A DNA stretch of 64,000 bases, taken from contig NZ_QMBP01000001.1 in assembly GCF_003289945.1 (NCBI RefSeq), forward strand, positions 186,001-250,000, written 5' to 3'. The notes below the pieces were generated by a model, which saw only the letters and a program-made list of their open reading frames with translations, was not told where the DNA came from and searched no databases. This document shows positions 1 through 7,731 of this stretch, piece by piece. The position numbers and the translations under genes were made by a program. Within the stretch, counting starts at the first letter, position 1; each line of letters starts with the position of its first letter. This DNA is from Mesorhizobium hawassense. Its GTDB lineage: Bacteria > Pseudomonadota > Alphaproteobacteria > Rhizobiales > Rhizobiaceae.

Positions 1-475
1 ACCACCAGTCGCAGGATCGGGTGCCGCCGACGCCGGCGACCGGCTGCGCGCTGCCGGAACCGGCAAGCGGAAATTTCAGCCCGGAATTGACCAGCGCCGT
101 GGTCTTGCCGGCGCCGGGCGGGCCGATGATGATGTACCAGGGAATGTCATAGAGGAAATTGCGCTTGCCGCTCGTCCGCTTCAGCGTCGCGACGGCTTCG
201 CTCATGCGCGATTCCAGCACCTGCGAATCGTCGTTGCGCTCGTCGCTGCGCGCGATGGCCGTTTCCAGCGCCTTTTGCGCCCCGCGCCGCTGCCAGAAGC
301 GGATGCCGTAGAACAGGGCGAGCACCGCGACGGTGACGCCGATGATCGTGGCCCTGAGCCACACGGGCCCAAGCGGGTGCGTGTCGGCGAAGCGGATCAG
401 CGGCCCGGCATACCAGACCGCCGCCGAGAAACCGGCAAGCGCAAGCAGGCTGAAGATCCGCAGCATCCAGCGCAT
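1..475 (-). CDS. tssM: T6SS membrane-complex protein TssM/IcmF, second copy (partial, cut by window edge)
   Basis: TssM is the inner-membrane ATPase-like scaffold of the T6SS membrane complex. Only the first 158 codons are present; the gene runs off the left edge. The N-terminus has two membrane segments (about residues 5-25 and 40-60), a basic cytoplasmic stretch, then an intact Walker A motif GPPGAGKTT and the GVGGTRSCDWW segment typical of IcmF proteins. The ATG overlaps the TGA of the upstream TssL-like gene (TGATG), so the two are translationally coupled. A full-length TssM lies at 11324-14863 with a different motif (GPPATGKTT), so this is a paralogue. Whether the rest of the gene is intact cannot be seen. 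Confidence 0.9.
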   Translation of the reverse strand, partial: MRWMLRIFSLLALAGFSAAVWYAGPLIRFADTHPLGPVWLRATIIGVTVAVLALFYGIRFWQRRGAQKALETAIARSDERNDDSQVLESRMSEAVATLKRTSGKRNFLYDIPWYIIIGPPGAGKTTALVNSGLKFPLAGSGSAQPVAGVGGTRSCDWW

Positions 476-2010
476 CAATTGCCGTTCTCCGCCGCCGCGC
501 CGGTCTGCAAGGTCTCCTGTTTCGGGATCATGACGTCGACGCGGCGGTTCTTGGCGCGGCCGTCCGCCGTTCCATTGTCGGCAATGGGTTCATCCTCGCC
601 CTTGCCGTCGACACTGAGCCGCGACGGGTCCTTGAAATCTTTGGCCATCATCGCCTGCACCGCTGTGGCGCGGGCAACGGACAGATCGAAATTCGATTTG
701 AACGTGCTCGACTTCTTAGGCTTCACATTGTCGGTGTGGCCGACGATCCTGATCGGTCCGGGTTCGGCGTCGAGCGCCGTGGCGATGTCGGCCGCGATCG
801 GCTGGAACTGCGGCTTCAGCTCCGCCTGGCCGGAAGCGAACAGAAGCTGGTTGCTGATCTCGACGACGATGAACTCGCCCTTCGTGCCGACGCTCAGTCC
901 ACCATCGGCGATCTCCTTGGCAAGCGCGGCGCGGATACGGTCGATCTGGGTGGTATCCGGGACCGAGGGCGGTGGCGGGCTGGCTTGCGCCGGTTCGGCG
1001 GGCGCCGCCACGCTGGCGCGCTCGATAGTGACGGGCGTCGACGGGTTGAGCGCCAGCAACTCGCCGGCGGTCGCGTCGCCTTCATTGGTGATCAGCACCC
1101 GCAGCCCGAAGAAGGTCGCCGTCACCAGCGTTGCCGCGGCCGCCGCGACCGCCCAGAGCGGCAATCGCGCCCTTGGCTTGGGTATCGCCGCCGCCATGCC
1201 TTGCCAGCGGGGCGCGATGTCCTCGTCGGCGCGTGGCTTGAAGTAGCGCAGCGTGTCGTAGACGTCGCGCCGGACACGTTCGAGTGCGTTGCGTTCGCCC
1301 GCCATCCCGCGATACTGGCCTTCGAAGCCAAGCGACAGGCAGGCATGCATCAATTCGAGCAGGTCGTAATGCGCTTCCGGCTTGGCGAGAACATTGTTCA
1401 GCGCTTCATAGAAGCCGGCGCCAGTCGGTTGCGTGTGGAAGAACTGTGCCACCAGGCTGTGCGGAAGCCAGCTGTCCTTGCTCGGCCAGGGCAGATTGCC
1501 GACGAGGTCGTCGGCGGTTTCGCAAAGGGCGAATTTGGCGATCCGCCCGTCCTCCTCGCCAATACCGGCTTTCGCGATCGTACGGTCGAACGTCTCGATC
1601 GCTTCGGCCATGTGCTCCGCCAACGGCGCCGCTTGCCGTTCGACCGGCATCAGCCGCAATTGGCCGAGAAGCATCAGCAGCGGCGCCGCGGCGGCAAGCA
1701 GCGGATTTGCCGCGGCGTATTTCACGCCGGCGGCGGCGTCGAGCAGGGCATCCTGGTGCACTCCCGGGGCGGCACCTGCGGCTGCCCCCGGAGCAGATGC
1801 TTGAAAGAGCACGGTTCCGGACGACCAGCCGGTCGGCACCTGCCGGCCGCCGCCAGGATCGAACACCGTCGATTCCCGGGCAGGCGATGGGGCAGGCCGG
1901 ACGCTTTGCGGACCGGAACTCGCGGGAGCCGCAAGCGGCCGTTGCTTTGGCCGTGGGGCGCGGATGACGGTTTTGTCCGCCGGCTTTGAGGGATCGTCCT
2001 TTGAGCTCAT
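475..2010 (-). CDS. tssL: T6SS TssL (DotU family) with C-terminal OmpA-like domain, second copy
   Basis: 511 residues. TssL anchors the T6SS in the inner membrane and pairs with TssM. A disordered Pro/Ala-rich N-terminus (about 1-95) is followed by a DotU domain (about 100-275), one membrane segment (about 283-305) and a peptidoglycan-binding OmpA-like domain (about 380-497) containing GHTDNV and the NRRVDV ending. The ATG at 2010 is preferred because it begins an ordinary N-terminus; the frame is open for 57 more codons upstream, but that stretch is Arg-rich and unlike the family. The stop overlaps the start of the second tssM. It differs clearly in length and sequence from the 442-residue TssL at 14865-16193, so it is a paralogue and not a recent copy. 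Confidence 0.9.
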   Translation of the reverse strand: MSSKDDPSKPADKTVIRAPRPKQRPLAAPASSGPQSVRPAPSPARESTVFDPGGGRQVPTGWSSGTVLFQASAPGAAAGAAPGVHQDALLDAAAGVKYAAANPLLAAAAPLLMLLGQLRLMPVERQAAPLAEHMAEAIETFDRTIAKAGIGEEDGRIAKFALCETADDLVGNLPWPSKDSWLPHSLVAQFFHTQPTGAGFYEALNNVLAKPEAHYDLLELMHACLSLGFEGQYRGMAGERNALERVRRDVYDTLRYFKPRADEDIAPRWQGMAAAIPKPRARLPLWAVAAAAATLVTATFFGLRVLITNEGDATAGELLALNPSTPVTIERASVAAPAEPAQASPPPPSVPDTTQIDRIRAALAKEIADGGLSVGTKGEFIVVEISNQLLFASGQAELKPQFQPIAADIATALDAEPGPIRIVGHTDNVKPKKSSTFKSNFDLSVARATAVQAMMAKDFKDPSRLSVDGKGEDEPIADNGTADGRAKNRRVDVMIPKQETLQTGAAAENGN

Positions 2011-2309
2011 CGGCGGCGCACGACCGTAGAGGCGCAAGGAGCATGTCCGCGCCCGGAGGGAAGCGTTCCAGGTTGAGTTCCGGCGGCGGGCCGCATGGAA
2101 AGGCTCATCTCGCCGAAACATGACATTGCTGCACACGCCCCAAGCCACGCCGCTTTGCCCGCCAGGCAAGCTTGCCCGCACATCCTAATCGCCAAGGCAT
2201 CCGATTGAAACGGGGCTGCCGATTGAAATCCGAAAGCAAGATGCTCGAAGAGGCGGCTTCTTCTATGAGACCCGTCACATACAGCCGGCGCGGTCCGTGC
2301 CGATCCAGG
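2011..2309. other. Gap between the second tssL and the second FHA gene
   Basis: No convincing gene or hairpin seen. A minus-strand promoter or mRNA leader for the second tssL-tssM pair could lie here, but no promoter motif stands out. Confidence 0.3.
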
Positions 2310-3389
2310 CTATTTCTGCTTGCCGGCTTTTGCGTAGGCCTCGGCGAAATAGGCGAGGAACACATCCAGCATGCCGTTGTCGTGCTTGTCTTCCATCGTC
2401 CGCCATGTCGCGACGAGCGCATCCCAGGCCTGGCTCTTCCTGGATGAGAAGGATGCGGGCGGAATTTTCTTGGCGATTGCCTCCGGCGACAGGTCGTCGA
2501 GCAATCGGGACAATGCGGCCTGCATGGCGGCGTAAGTGGCGATTTCGTGTGTCTTCAGATCCCGGAACGCGTCCTCGATGCTATGCTTGGCATCGAGATA
2601 GCCGGCCCTGCGCTTGGCAAACATGATCTCCAGTATGTCGTCGGTGCCCGGCACGAATTTCAGCGGGTTGTTGTCCTCGGCGCCGATCATCGTCCGGTTG
2701 GCGCTTTTGGCGAGCACCTTGGCGGCCGCGCGGGCCTTGAGCAACAGGGACAGTTGCTCGACCGTGATCCTCAGCACGGCGCCGATCTCGGCCGCGACGT
2801 CATGCGGGTCGCGCGACTGCAGCAAGTCCGGCGCGATACCTGCCGCCCTGGCGATCTCGCGCAATATCGCGTCCGTTTCCGCCGGCCGGTTGGCCGGAGC
2901 CGCCGGGCCGGGCTGCAGCGCCGATGATGTCGAAACGGCCGCTGCCGCGACCTGGCGCTGCCCCGTCTGATTGAAGAATGGCTCGTGGCCGAGATCCAGC
3001 GGGCGGCCGGTCGAGGGCGGCGGTTCGCGCAGCGTCGACCCGGTCCTGGCCTGCGGATGTCCGGTCGCGACGCGTTCGTCTTCTATCGAAACGCCGACGA
3101 CATAACGGCCGATCAACAGCCGGTCGCCCTGGGCCAGCCGATGCGGCCCGGCCATGCGCTGGCTCGAACCGTTGAGGAACGTGCCGTTGCGCGAGATATC
3201 GTAGAGCCAGAACGAACCCGCCTGGTAGCGGACCTCGCAATGCCGGCCCGAGATGAACTTGTCCGGGTCGGACAGCGTCCAGTCGCAATTCTCGCGGCCG
3301 ATTTCGAAGCTGCGGTCGCGGGCGGCGTAGCTCGCGGTGGTACCGGCCGGCAGCCTATCGACATTGCTGATCTGGAGAGAGATGAACAT
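2310..3389 (-). CDS. tagH: FHA-domain T6SS protein, TagH-like, second copy
   Basis: 359 residues from the ATG at 3389; a TTG six bases upstream is an alternative. The forkhead-associated phosphothreonine-binding domain is near residues 20-95, with the expected GRE..C.W, SGRHCEV and NGTFLNG motifs. A short linker leads to a C-terminal domain (about 170-355) with NPLKF, typical of TagH proteins. In T6SSs with threonine-phosphorylation control the FHA protein promotes assembly. It is shorter than the 486-residue paralogue at 18025-19485, mainly through a shorter linker. It leads the second module FHA-TssL-TssM, separated from tssL by about 300 bp. Confidence 0.85.
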   Translation of the reverse strand: MFISLQISNVDRLPAGTTASYAARDRSFEIGRENCDWTLSDPDKFISGRHCEVRYQAGSFWLYDISRNGTFLNGSSQRMAGPHRLAQGDRLLIGRYVVGVSIEDERVATGHPQARTGSTLREPPPSTGRPLDLGHEPFFNQTGQRQVAAAAVSTSSALQPGPAAPANRPAETDAILREIARAAGIAPDLLQSRDPHDVAAEIGAVLRITVEQLSLLLKARAAAKVLAKSANRTMIGAEDNNPLKFVPGTDDILEIMFAKRRAGYLDAKHSIEDAFRDLKTHEIATYAAMQAALSRLLDDLSPEAIAKKIPPASFSSRKSQAWDALVATWRTMEDKHDNGMLDVFLAYFAEAYAKAGKQK

Positions 3390-3697
3390 CCGCAAGCGTC
3401 GCCGAACTTGGTCAATAAATGCTTATTTTCGTGCAAATTCCTGAGGGAAATGCGCCAGGCGTTTCCCCGGGATTGCCTCGGTATTCTAACAGCTTGCATG
3501 CGTAACGGGAGAGGAGCGTTTCACACCGGCGCGTGGGTGCGGTTTAGCCATCGCTGTTATTTGGCCTCCATCAAACATGTGCTAGGCTGGCGGCGGTCCG
3601 GAGCGATGAGTTCGAAAACGTCCCGAACGTGATGCAGTTTACAGAGCGGGGGTTTCGATCCATCACACTGGCGGCCGCGTCGAGGAGGGGCACGACC
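3390..3697. promoter_or_regulatory. Divergent intergenic region between second tagH and vgrG
   Basis: 308 bp with divergent genes on both sides, so it should hold promoters for each. No clear sigma-70 or sigma-54 box was picked out. The tagH-proximal part contains a mosaic repeat (listed separately). A strong Shine-Dalgarno (gaggagggg, 3682-3690) precedes vgrG. Confidence 0.5.
3419..3481. repeat. Degenerate copy of a rhizobial mosaic intergenic repeat
   Basis: The core AAATTCCTGAGGGAAA...TTTCCCCGGGATTGC has inverted half-sites. It matches the repeat at 44012-44047, including the upstream T-rich lead-in (TGCTTATTTTCGTGC here, TACTTGTTTCTACG there) and the exact string AATTCCTGAGGGAA. Similar elements are scattered in rhizobial genomes. 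Confidence 0.6.
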
Positions 3698-6022
3698 ATG
3701 CCGAACGAACGTGCCACGGTTGTGCATACGCCGGCCGGCGACGACCTGACCTTCACCCATCTCATCGGCCGCGATGAGATCAGCCGTTGTTTCGCCTACA
3801 CCGTCGGCTTCGTCTCGAAGAACCGCGACGTCGATCCGTTGAAGATGCTGGGCGGCGTCGTTTCGGTCGAGGGCGAATCCGATCCGAAGCGCTGGTTCAG
3901 CGGCCTCGTGGCGGATTTCAAGCTTACCCGCATCGAGGACCGGCTGGCCTTTTACGAGGCCACCGTCAGGCCATGGCTCTGGTTCCTCGGCAACACCACC
4001 GACTGTCGGATTTTCCAGAACATGACGGCGGTTGAGATCGTCGAAAAGATCTTCTCCAAATACGGCATCGCCAAATTCGAGAAGCGGCTGCAGGGGTCCT
4101 ATCCCTCGCGCGAATATTGCGTTCAGTATGACGAGAGCGATCTCGACTTCGTCCAGCGGCTGCTTGAGCACGAAGGCATCTTCTATTTCTTCGAGCATGA
4201 CGAGGGTAAGCACACGCTGGTGCTGTGCGATGCGATGAGCAAGCTGAAGCCGGCGCCCGGTTACGAGAAGGTGCTCTATAATTTCGAAGGCCACGGCTCG
4301 CGGCGCGATGTCGAATACATAACCGAATGGATTCCGGGCAGCGCGGTGCGGCCGGGCGCCTATGCCCATACGGACTATGATTTCGAGAAGCCCGGCGCCG
4401 ATCTGATGGCGAAATCCGCCCAGCCCTTCGCCCACAAGGAGGCCTCGGGCGAGAACTATCGTCAGCCCGGCGCGCATCTCGATGTCGGGCGGGGCGACAA
4501 GATTGCCGGGATCCGCCGCGAGGAACTCCAGGCGGTGCATCAGCACAGCACGGCGGTGGGAACCGTGCGCGGCCTTTTTTCCGGCTGCAAGTTCACGCTG
4601 GAAAGCTTTCCGCGCGACGACCAGAACCAGGACTATCTGGTGCTCAGCGCCGAATACCGGCTGTTCGATCCCGGCTACCGCACCCAGAACGAGGCCCACA
4701 GCGAGAACTTCAAGGTCGTGCTGGGCGTCGCGCCCACCAAACTGCCCTACCGCCCGCCGCGCATCACGCCGCGGCCGATCATGCGCGGCCCGCAGACGGC
4801 AACCGTCGTCGGCCCCTCGGGCGAGGAAATCTTCACCGACAAATACGCGCGGGTGAAGGTGCAGTTCCACTGGGACCGCCTCGGCAAGAAGGACCAGAAC
4901 TCATCCTGCTTCGTGCGCGTCTCGCAGACCTGGGCCGGCAGCAACTGGGGCTTTATCCAGATCCCCCGCATCGGCCAGGAGGTGATCGTCGATTTCATCG
5001 AGGGCGATCCGGACCTGCCGATCATCACCGGCCGCGTCTACAATGCCGCCGAGATGCCGCCTTACGCGCTGCCCGGCAACGCCACGCAATCCGGCTGGAA
5101 GTCGAATTCCTCGAAGGGCGGCGGCGGCTACAACGAACTGATGTTCGAGGACAAGGCCGGTTCCGAGCTGGTCAATTTCCAGGCCCAGAAGGACCACCAT
5201 CTGCTGATCAAGCACGACCGCAACAAGACGGTCCAGCACGACCAGTCAGACCGCATCGACCACGACGCCAAGCACTCCGTCGGCCACAACCTCGACGAGG
5301 ACGTCGGCAACAACAAGACGGTCAAGGTGGGTGTCGACCAGACGACGAATATCGGCAGCAACGATACGGAGACGGTGGGTAAGAGCCGATCATTGACGGT
5401 GATGGCAAACGAGACGATCCACGTCGTCTCGAACTCGACCGAGAACATCGACGCAAACCATTCGCAGACGGTGGGTCTCAACCAGACGGTGACGGTGGGT
5501 ATCGCGCGCGTGGACACGGTGGGAGCCGCTGAGGCGAGGACCGTGGGCGCCACGCAGACGAACACGATCGGGGCGACTCGATCGGTGAGCGTCGGCATCA
5601 GCCAAAGCCACGATATCGGCGCGGGCGATAGTTGGAACGTCGGAGCCGGGCAAGACGTGAACATAGGTGCAGATCAGAGCTTCAATGTCGGCGGTGCCCA
5701 CTCTTCGCAGATCGGCAAGGGTCGTGATGCCAAGATCGCCGAGGACGACGCGACGGAGGTGGGCGGAGCGCGCTCGCTGAAAATCGCTAAGGGTAGCCTG
5801 GTCGAAGTCGGCGAGGATGGTGCCATCAAAATTGGCAAGGATCTGCTGATCGAAGCCGGTGACTCCATCGTGATCAAATGCGGATCGGCGGCGATCTCGA
5901 TGAAGAAGGATGGAACGATCAACATTGAAGGCAAGGACATTTCCGTTAAAGGCTCTGGCAAGATCAACGTGAAAGCTTCGAGCGACATCACGATGAAGGG
6001 CTCGGAGATCAAGCAGAATTGA
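3698..6022 (+). CDS. vgrG: T6SS spike protein VgrG (TssI) with long octapeptide-repeat needle
   Basis: 774 residues. VgrG trimers cap the Hcp tube and carry effectors. The ATG at 3698 is chosen for the adjacent Shine-Dalgarno gaggagggg. The gp27-like base (about 1-340) includes the conserved EYCVQYDESDLDFV stretch. The gp5-like OB-fold region (about 370-470) has the K.QFHWD and GEEIF motifs. The remaining residues (about 500-774) form a long run of eight-residue units centred on V/I-G, as in the phage T4 gp5 beta-helical needle, ending in an SIxIKCG.A.I.M..DG.I type tail. No extra enzymatic domain follows, so it looks like a carrier. It begins a plus-strand unit with the DUF6484 and TIGR02270-like genes. 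Confidence 0.95.
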   Translation: MPNERATVVHTPAGDDLTFTHLIGRDEISRCFAYTVGFVSKNRDVDPLKMLGGVVSVEGESDPKRWFSGLVADFKLTRIEDRLAFYEATVRPWLWFLGNTTDCRIFQNMTAVEIVEKIFSKYGIAKFEKRLQGSYPSREYCVQYDESDLDFVQRLLEHEGIFYFFEHDEGKHTLVLCDAMSKLKPAPGYEKVLYNFEGHGSRRDVEYITEWIPGSAVRPGAYAHTDYDFEKPGADLMAKSAQPFAHKEASGENYRQPGAHLDVGRGDKIAGIRREELQAVHQHSTAVGTVRGLFSGCKFTLESFPRDDQNQDYLVLSAEYRLFDPGYRTQNEAHSENFKVVLGVAPTKLPYRPPRITPRPIMRGPQTATVVGPSGEEIFTDKYARVKVQFHWDRLGKKDQNSSCFVRVSQTWAGSNWGFIQIPRIGQEVIVDFIEGDPDLPIITGRVYNAAEMPPYALPGNATQSGWKSNSSKGGGGYNELMFEDKAGSELVNFQAQKDHHLLIKHDRNKTVQHDQSDRIDHDAKHSVGHNLDEDVGNNKTVKVGVDQTTNIGSNDTETVGKSRSLTVMANETIHVVSNSTENIDANHSQTVGLNQTVTVGIARVDTVGAAEARTVGATQTNTIGATRSVSVGISQSHDIGAGDSWNVGAGQDVNIGADQSFNVGGAHSSQIGKGRDAKIAEDDATEVGGARSLKIAKGSLVEVGEDGAIKIGKDLLIEAGDSIVIKCGSAAISMKKDGTINIEGKDISVKGSGKINVKASSDITMKGSEIKQN

Positions 6023-6032
6023 AGGTGGCTGG

Positions 6033-6455
6033 ATGACGAAGACCCGAAAGCGGATCGAAGGAGTGATTATCGGCGTCTTCCTTGGCTTCGACGACGAAGC
6101 GCCGCTCGTTGTATTTCCAGGCAACGCAAGCGAGACAGCTGTGAGAGCCAGAAGTCTGGCAGAGTTGAACTCCGACATGGTCGGCTCGGAGGTCGCCCTG
6201 CTCTTCGAGGGAGGTAATGTCGGCCGGCCGCTGATCGTGGGCCGTATAATCGAGCCAAGTCGCAAGTCGCGGGCGCAAGTCATACGCGATGGTGAGAAGG
6301 TAAGGATCGTAGGCGAGGAACGGATAGAGCTGCGCTGCGGCAAGGCCACGATCATTATGGAAAAGGATGGTCACATCACCATCCGCGGCACTTATGTGAC
6401 GAGCCAGGCCAGCGCTACCAATCGTATCCGTGGCGGCTCGGTGAACTTGAACTGA
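6033..6455 (+). CDS. DUF6484-type T6SS-associated protein
   Basis: 140 residues, starting 10 bp after vgrG with a reasonable Shine-Dalgarno (gaaggtgg). The N-terminal part contains a G.FLGFDD..PLV.FPGN segment and a GRPLIVGRI segment, features of the small proteins annotated DUF6484 next to vgrG. The C-terminus (about 95-140) resembles the end of VgrG/DUF2345 needles: it alternates charged strands and ends in NRIRGGSVNLN. This suggests it extends, caps or adapts the spike for cargo, but that role is an inference. Its stop codon overlaps the start of the next gene. Confidence 0.75.
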   Translation: MTKTRKRIEGVIIGVFLGFDDEAPLVVFPGNASETAVRARSLAELNSDMVGSEVALLFEGGNVGRPLIVGRIIEPSRKSRAQVIRDGEKVRIVGEERIELRCGKATIIMEKDGHITIRGTYVTSQASATNRIRGGSVNLN

Positions 6456-6799
6456 TGGCAGCGCCGGTCCTGCGAGAGATTGTCCGGCAGCATGCCGAAA
6501 TGGCGGCGTTCCTCTGGACGGTTTACGATCATCACCTGCTTCATCCCGATGAGAACCCGGAGATGGACGACGTGCGTCTTGGCCGCCTGATCGAAAGGCT
6601 GGAGGCGCATCTTGATGGTCTGCGCGTAGCTGGAGATCAGGGTCGAAAGATAGCTCAGGAATGCTACGAGGAATTTCCAGAAGCGGGTGAGCTATTCGTG
6701 CTGCGAATGCTGGCGGCGCCGAAACCGATTGGGGTTGTAAATTTGGACCTCGCCAAGGTCAGGCGGTACCTGGCGGCCACACTCAGCCAGAACCGGTAA
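6455..6799 (+). CDS. Short protein matching only the N-terminus of TIGR02270-family proteins
   Basis: 114 residues. The ATG overlaps the preceding TGA (TGATG). Residues 1-65 match the start of the TIGR02270 family: an IVxQHAEMAAFLW segment, then LxRLxERLEAHLDGLRVAGD. Full-length members have a HEAT-like repeat region and about 400 residues, and are often found next to vgrG. Here the frame stops after 114 codons, so this is either a truncated remnant or a naturally short form. The tail (LDLAKVRRYL) does not look like frameshifted junk. It ends 8 bp before the end of the convergent hypothetical gene. Confidence 0.6.
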   Translation: MAAPVLREIVRQHAEMAAFLWTVYDHHLLHPDENPEMDDVRLGRLIERLEAHLDGLRVAGDQGRKIAQECYEEFPEAGELFVLRMLAAPKPIGVVNLDLAKVRRYLAATLSQNR

Positions 6800-6807
6800 T
6801 CCGCACC

Positions 6808-7731
6808 CTAACGGTAGTTGTTCATGTCGACGGTCCGAAGAAATATGTTGCCATCATAGCCCATCTCGAAACCGGACCAGTCGGTACCGTCGAATAAAAA
6901 GAATTCGTGCCAGCCGGCGACGACAAGAAATTCGTCGGTTGCTGTCATTGTAAAACCCTGTTCCGTTTCGAGCAGAGGCACGAGCTCGCGTCCCTTTTGC
7001 ACCGAAACACCATAGCTCATGTCCGACCAGTAGCGTTTGCCGCGAAACTCGCAAATGTCGTAGTAGTCGACATCATCGGCCTTCAGCGCAATCAGTTCGC
7101 TGTCCCGAAGCTCGTATGCTGCCCCGTTTGCTCCGCCGATATATATCTCGCCCTGTGGCCCCGCGAGGACAGTGTTGAAATTCTCCTCGACTCCAAGATC
7201 GATGCGGCTCCAGCGCCGCCCATCGAGTTTGAGCAGAAGCCCGCGGTCGCCGGCGCAATAGACCGGGCTTCCGTCGCGGCCATGGATATCGTTGAGCACG
7301 GCTTCTTCGAAAGTCTCCAACTGCCCCCATCGGCCCCGCTCACGCAGATAGCTTACGCCAAGATCTCCGATCGCAAAGACGCGGTCGTGGGATGGCGCCC
7401 ACAGCCGCGACAGCGCGCCTTCGGGCAGTTCGGTGCGAGACACCGAGCCCGGCGGAAGATCGTGGATGATGCCGCCAAGCTCAAGCGCGATATGGTTCTG
7501 CGGCCCGAAACTGACATGGGACCGGATCGCGTCCTCGATCTGCAGCCTTGCATTGAAGCGAATGGTCGGCCCAAGCTCGATTTCAAGAAGATAGGACCGG
7601 CTGAACTCGTCATCGGGGTCGCTCAGTTCGAAACTGGCGCTGAAGCGATTGCCGCCGTGATGGTATCCATCCACGGCCTGGACATCGATTTCCTCCGGAT
7701 CAAAATCGGCGATGGTTTCGGGCTCACGCAT
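6808..7731 (-). CDS. Predicted beta-propeller-like protein, candidate immunity protein of the DUF4150 effector
   Basis: 307 residues from the ATG at 7731, which overlaps the stop of the DUF4150 gene (TGATG). No known family recognised. The acidic N-terminus (about 1-90) is followed by short repeats with aromatic/Gly-rich strands such as GRWGQLETFEE, GDRGLLLKLDGRRW and GPQGEIYIGGANG, which suggest a six- or seven-bladed propeller. There is no signal peptide or membrane segment, so it is probably cytoplasmic. Being last in the cargo operon and coupled to a candidate toxin gene is the usual place for an immunity gene. Function is inferred from position only. Confidence 0.6.
   Translation of the reverse strand: MREPETIADFDPEEIDVQAVDGYHHGGNRFSASFELSDPDDEFSRSYLLEIELGPTIRFNARLQIEDAIRSHVSFGPQNHIALELGGIIHDLPPGSVSRTELPEGALSRLWAPSHDRVFAIGDLGVSYLRERGRWGQLETFEEAVLNDIHGRDGSPVYCAGDRGLLLKLDGRRWSRIDLGVEENFNTVLAGPQGEIYIGGANGAAYELRDSELIALKADDVDYYDICEFRGKRYWSDMSYGVSVQKGRELVPLLETEQGFTMTATDEFLVVAGWHEFFLFDGTDWSGFEMGYDGNIFLRTVDMNNYR

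Noticed and set aside
2105..2447. Small overlapping frames of about 90-105 codons on both strands between the second tssL and tagH genes
   Set aside because: No ribosome site, no family similarity, and they overlap the 3' end of the tagH paralogue.
5300..5900. A CRISPR-like or tandem DNA repeat in vgrG
   Set aside because: The periodicity is at protein level (8-residue beta-helix units); DNA sequence between units is not conserved enough.
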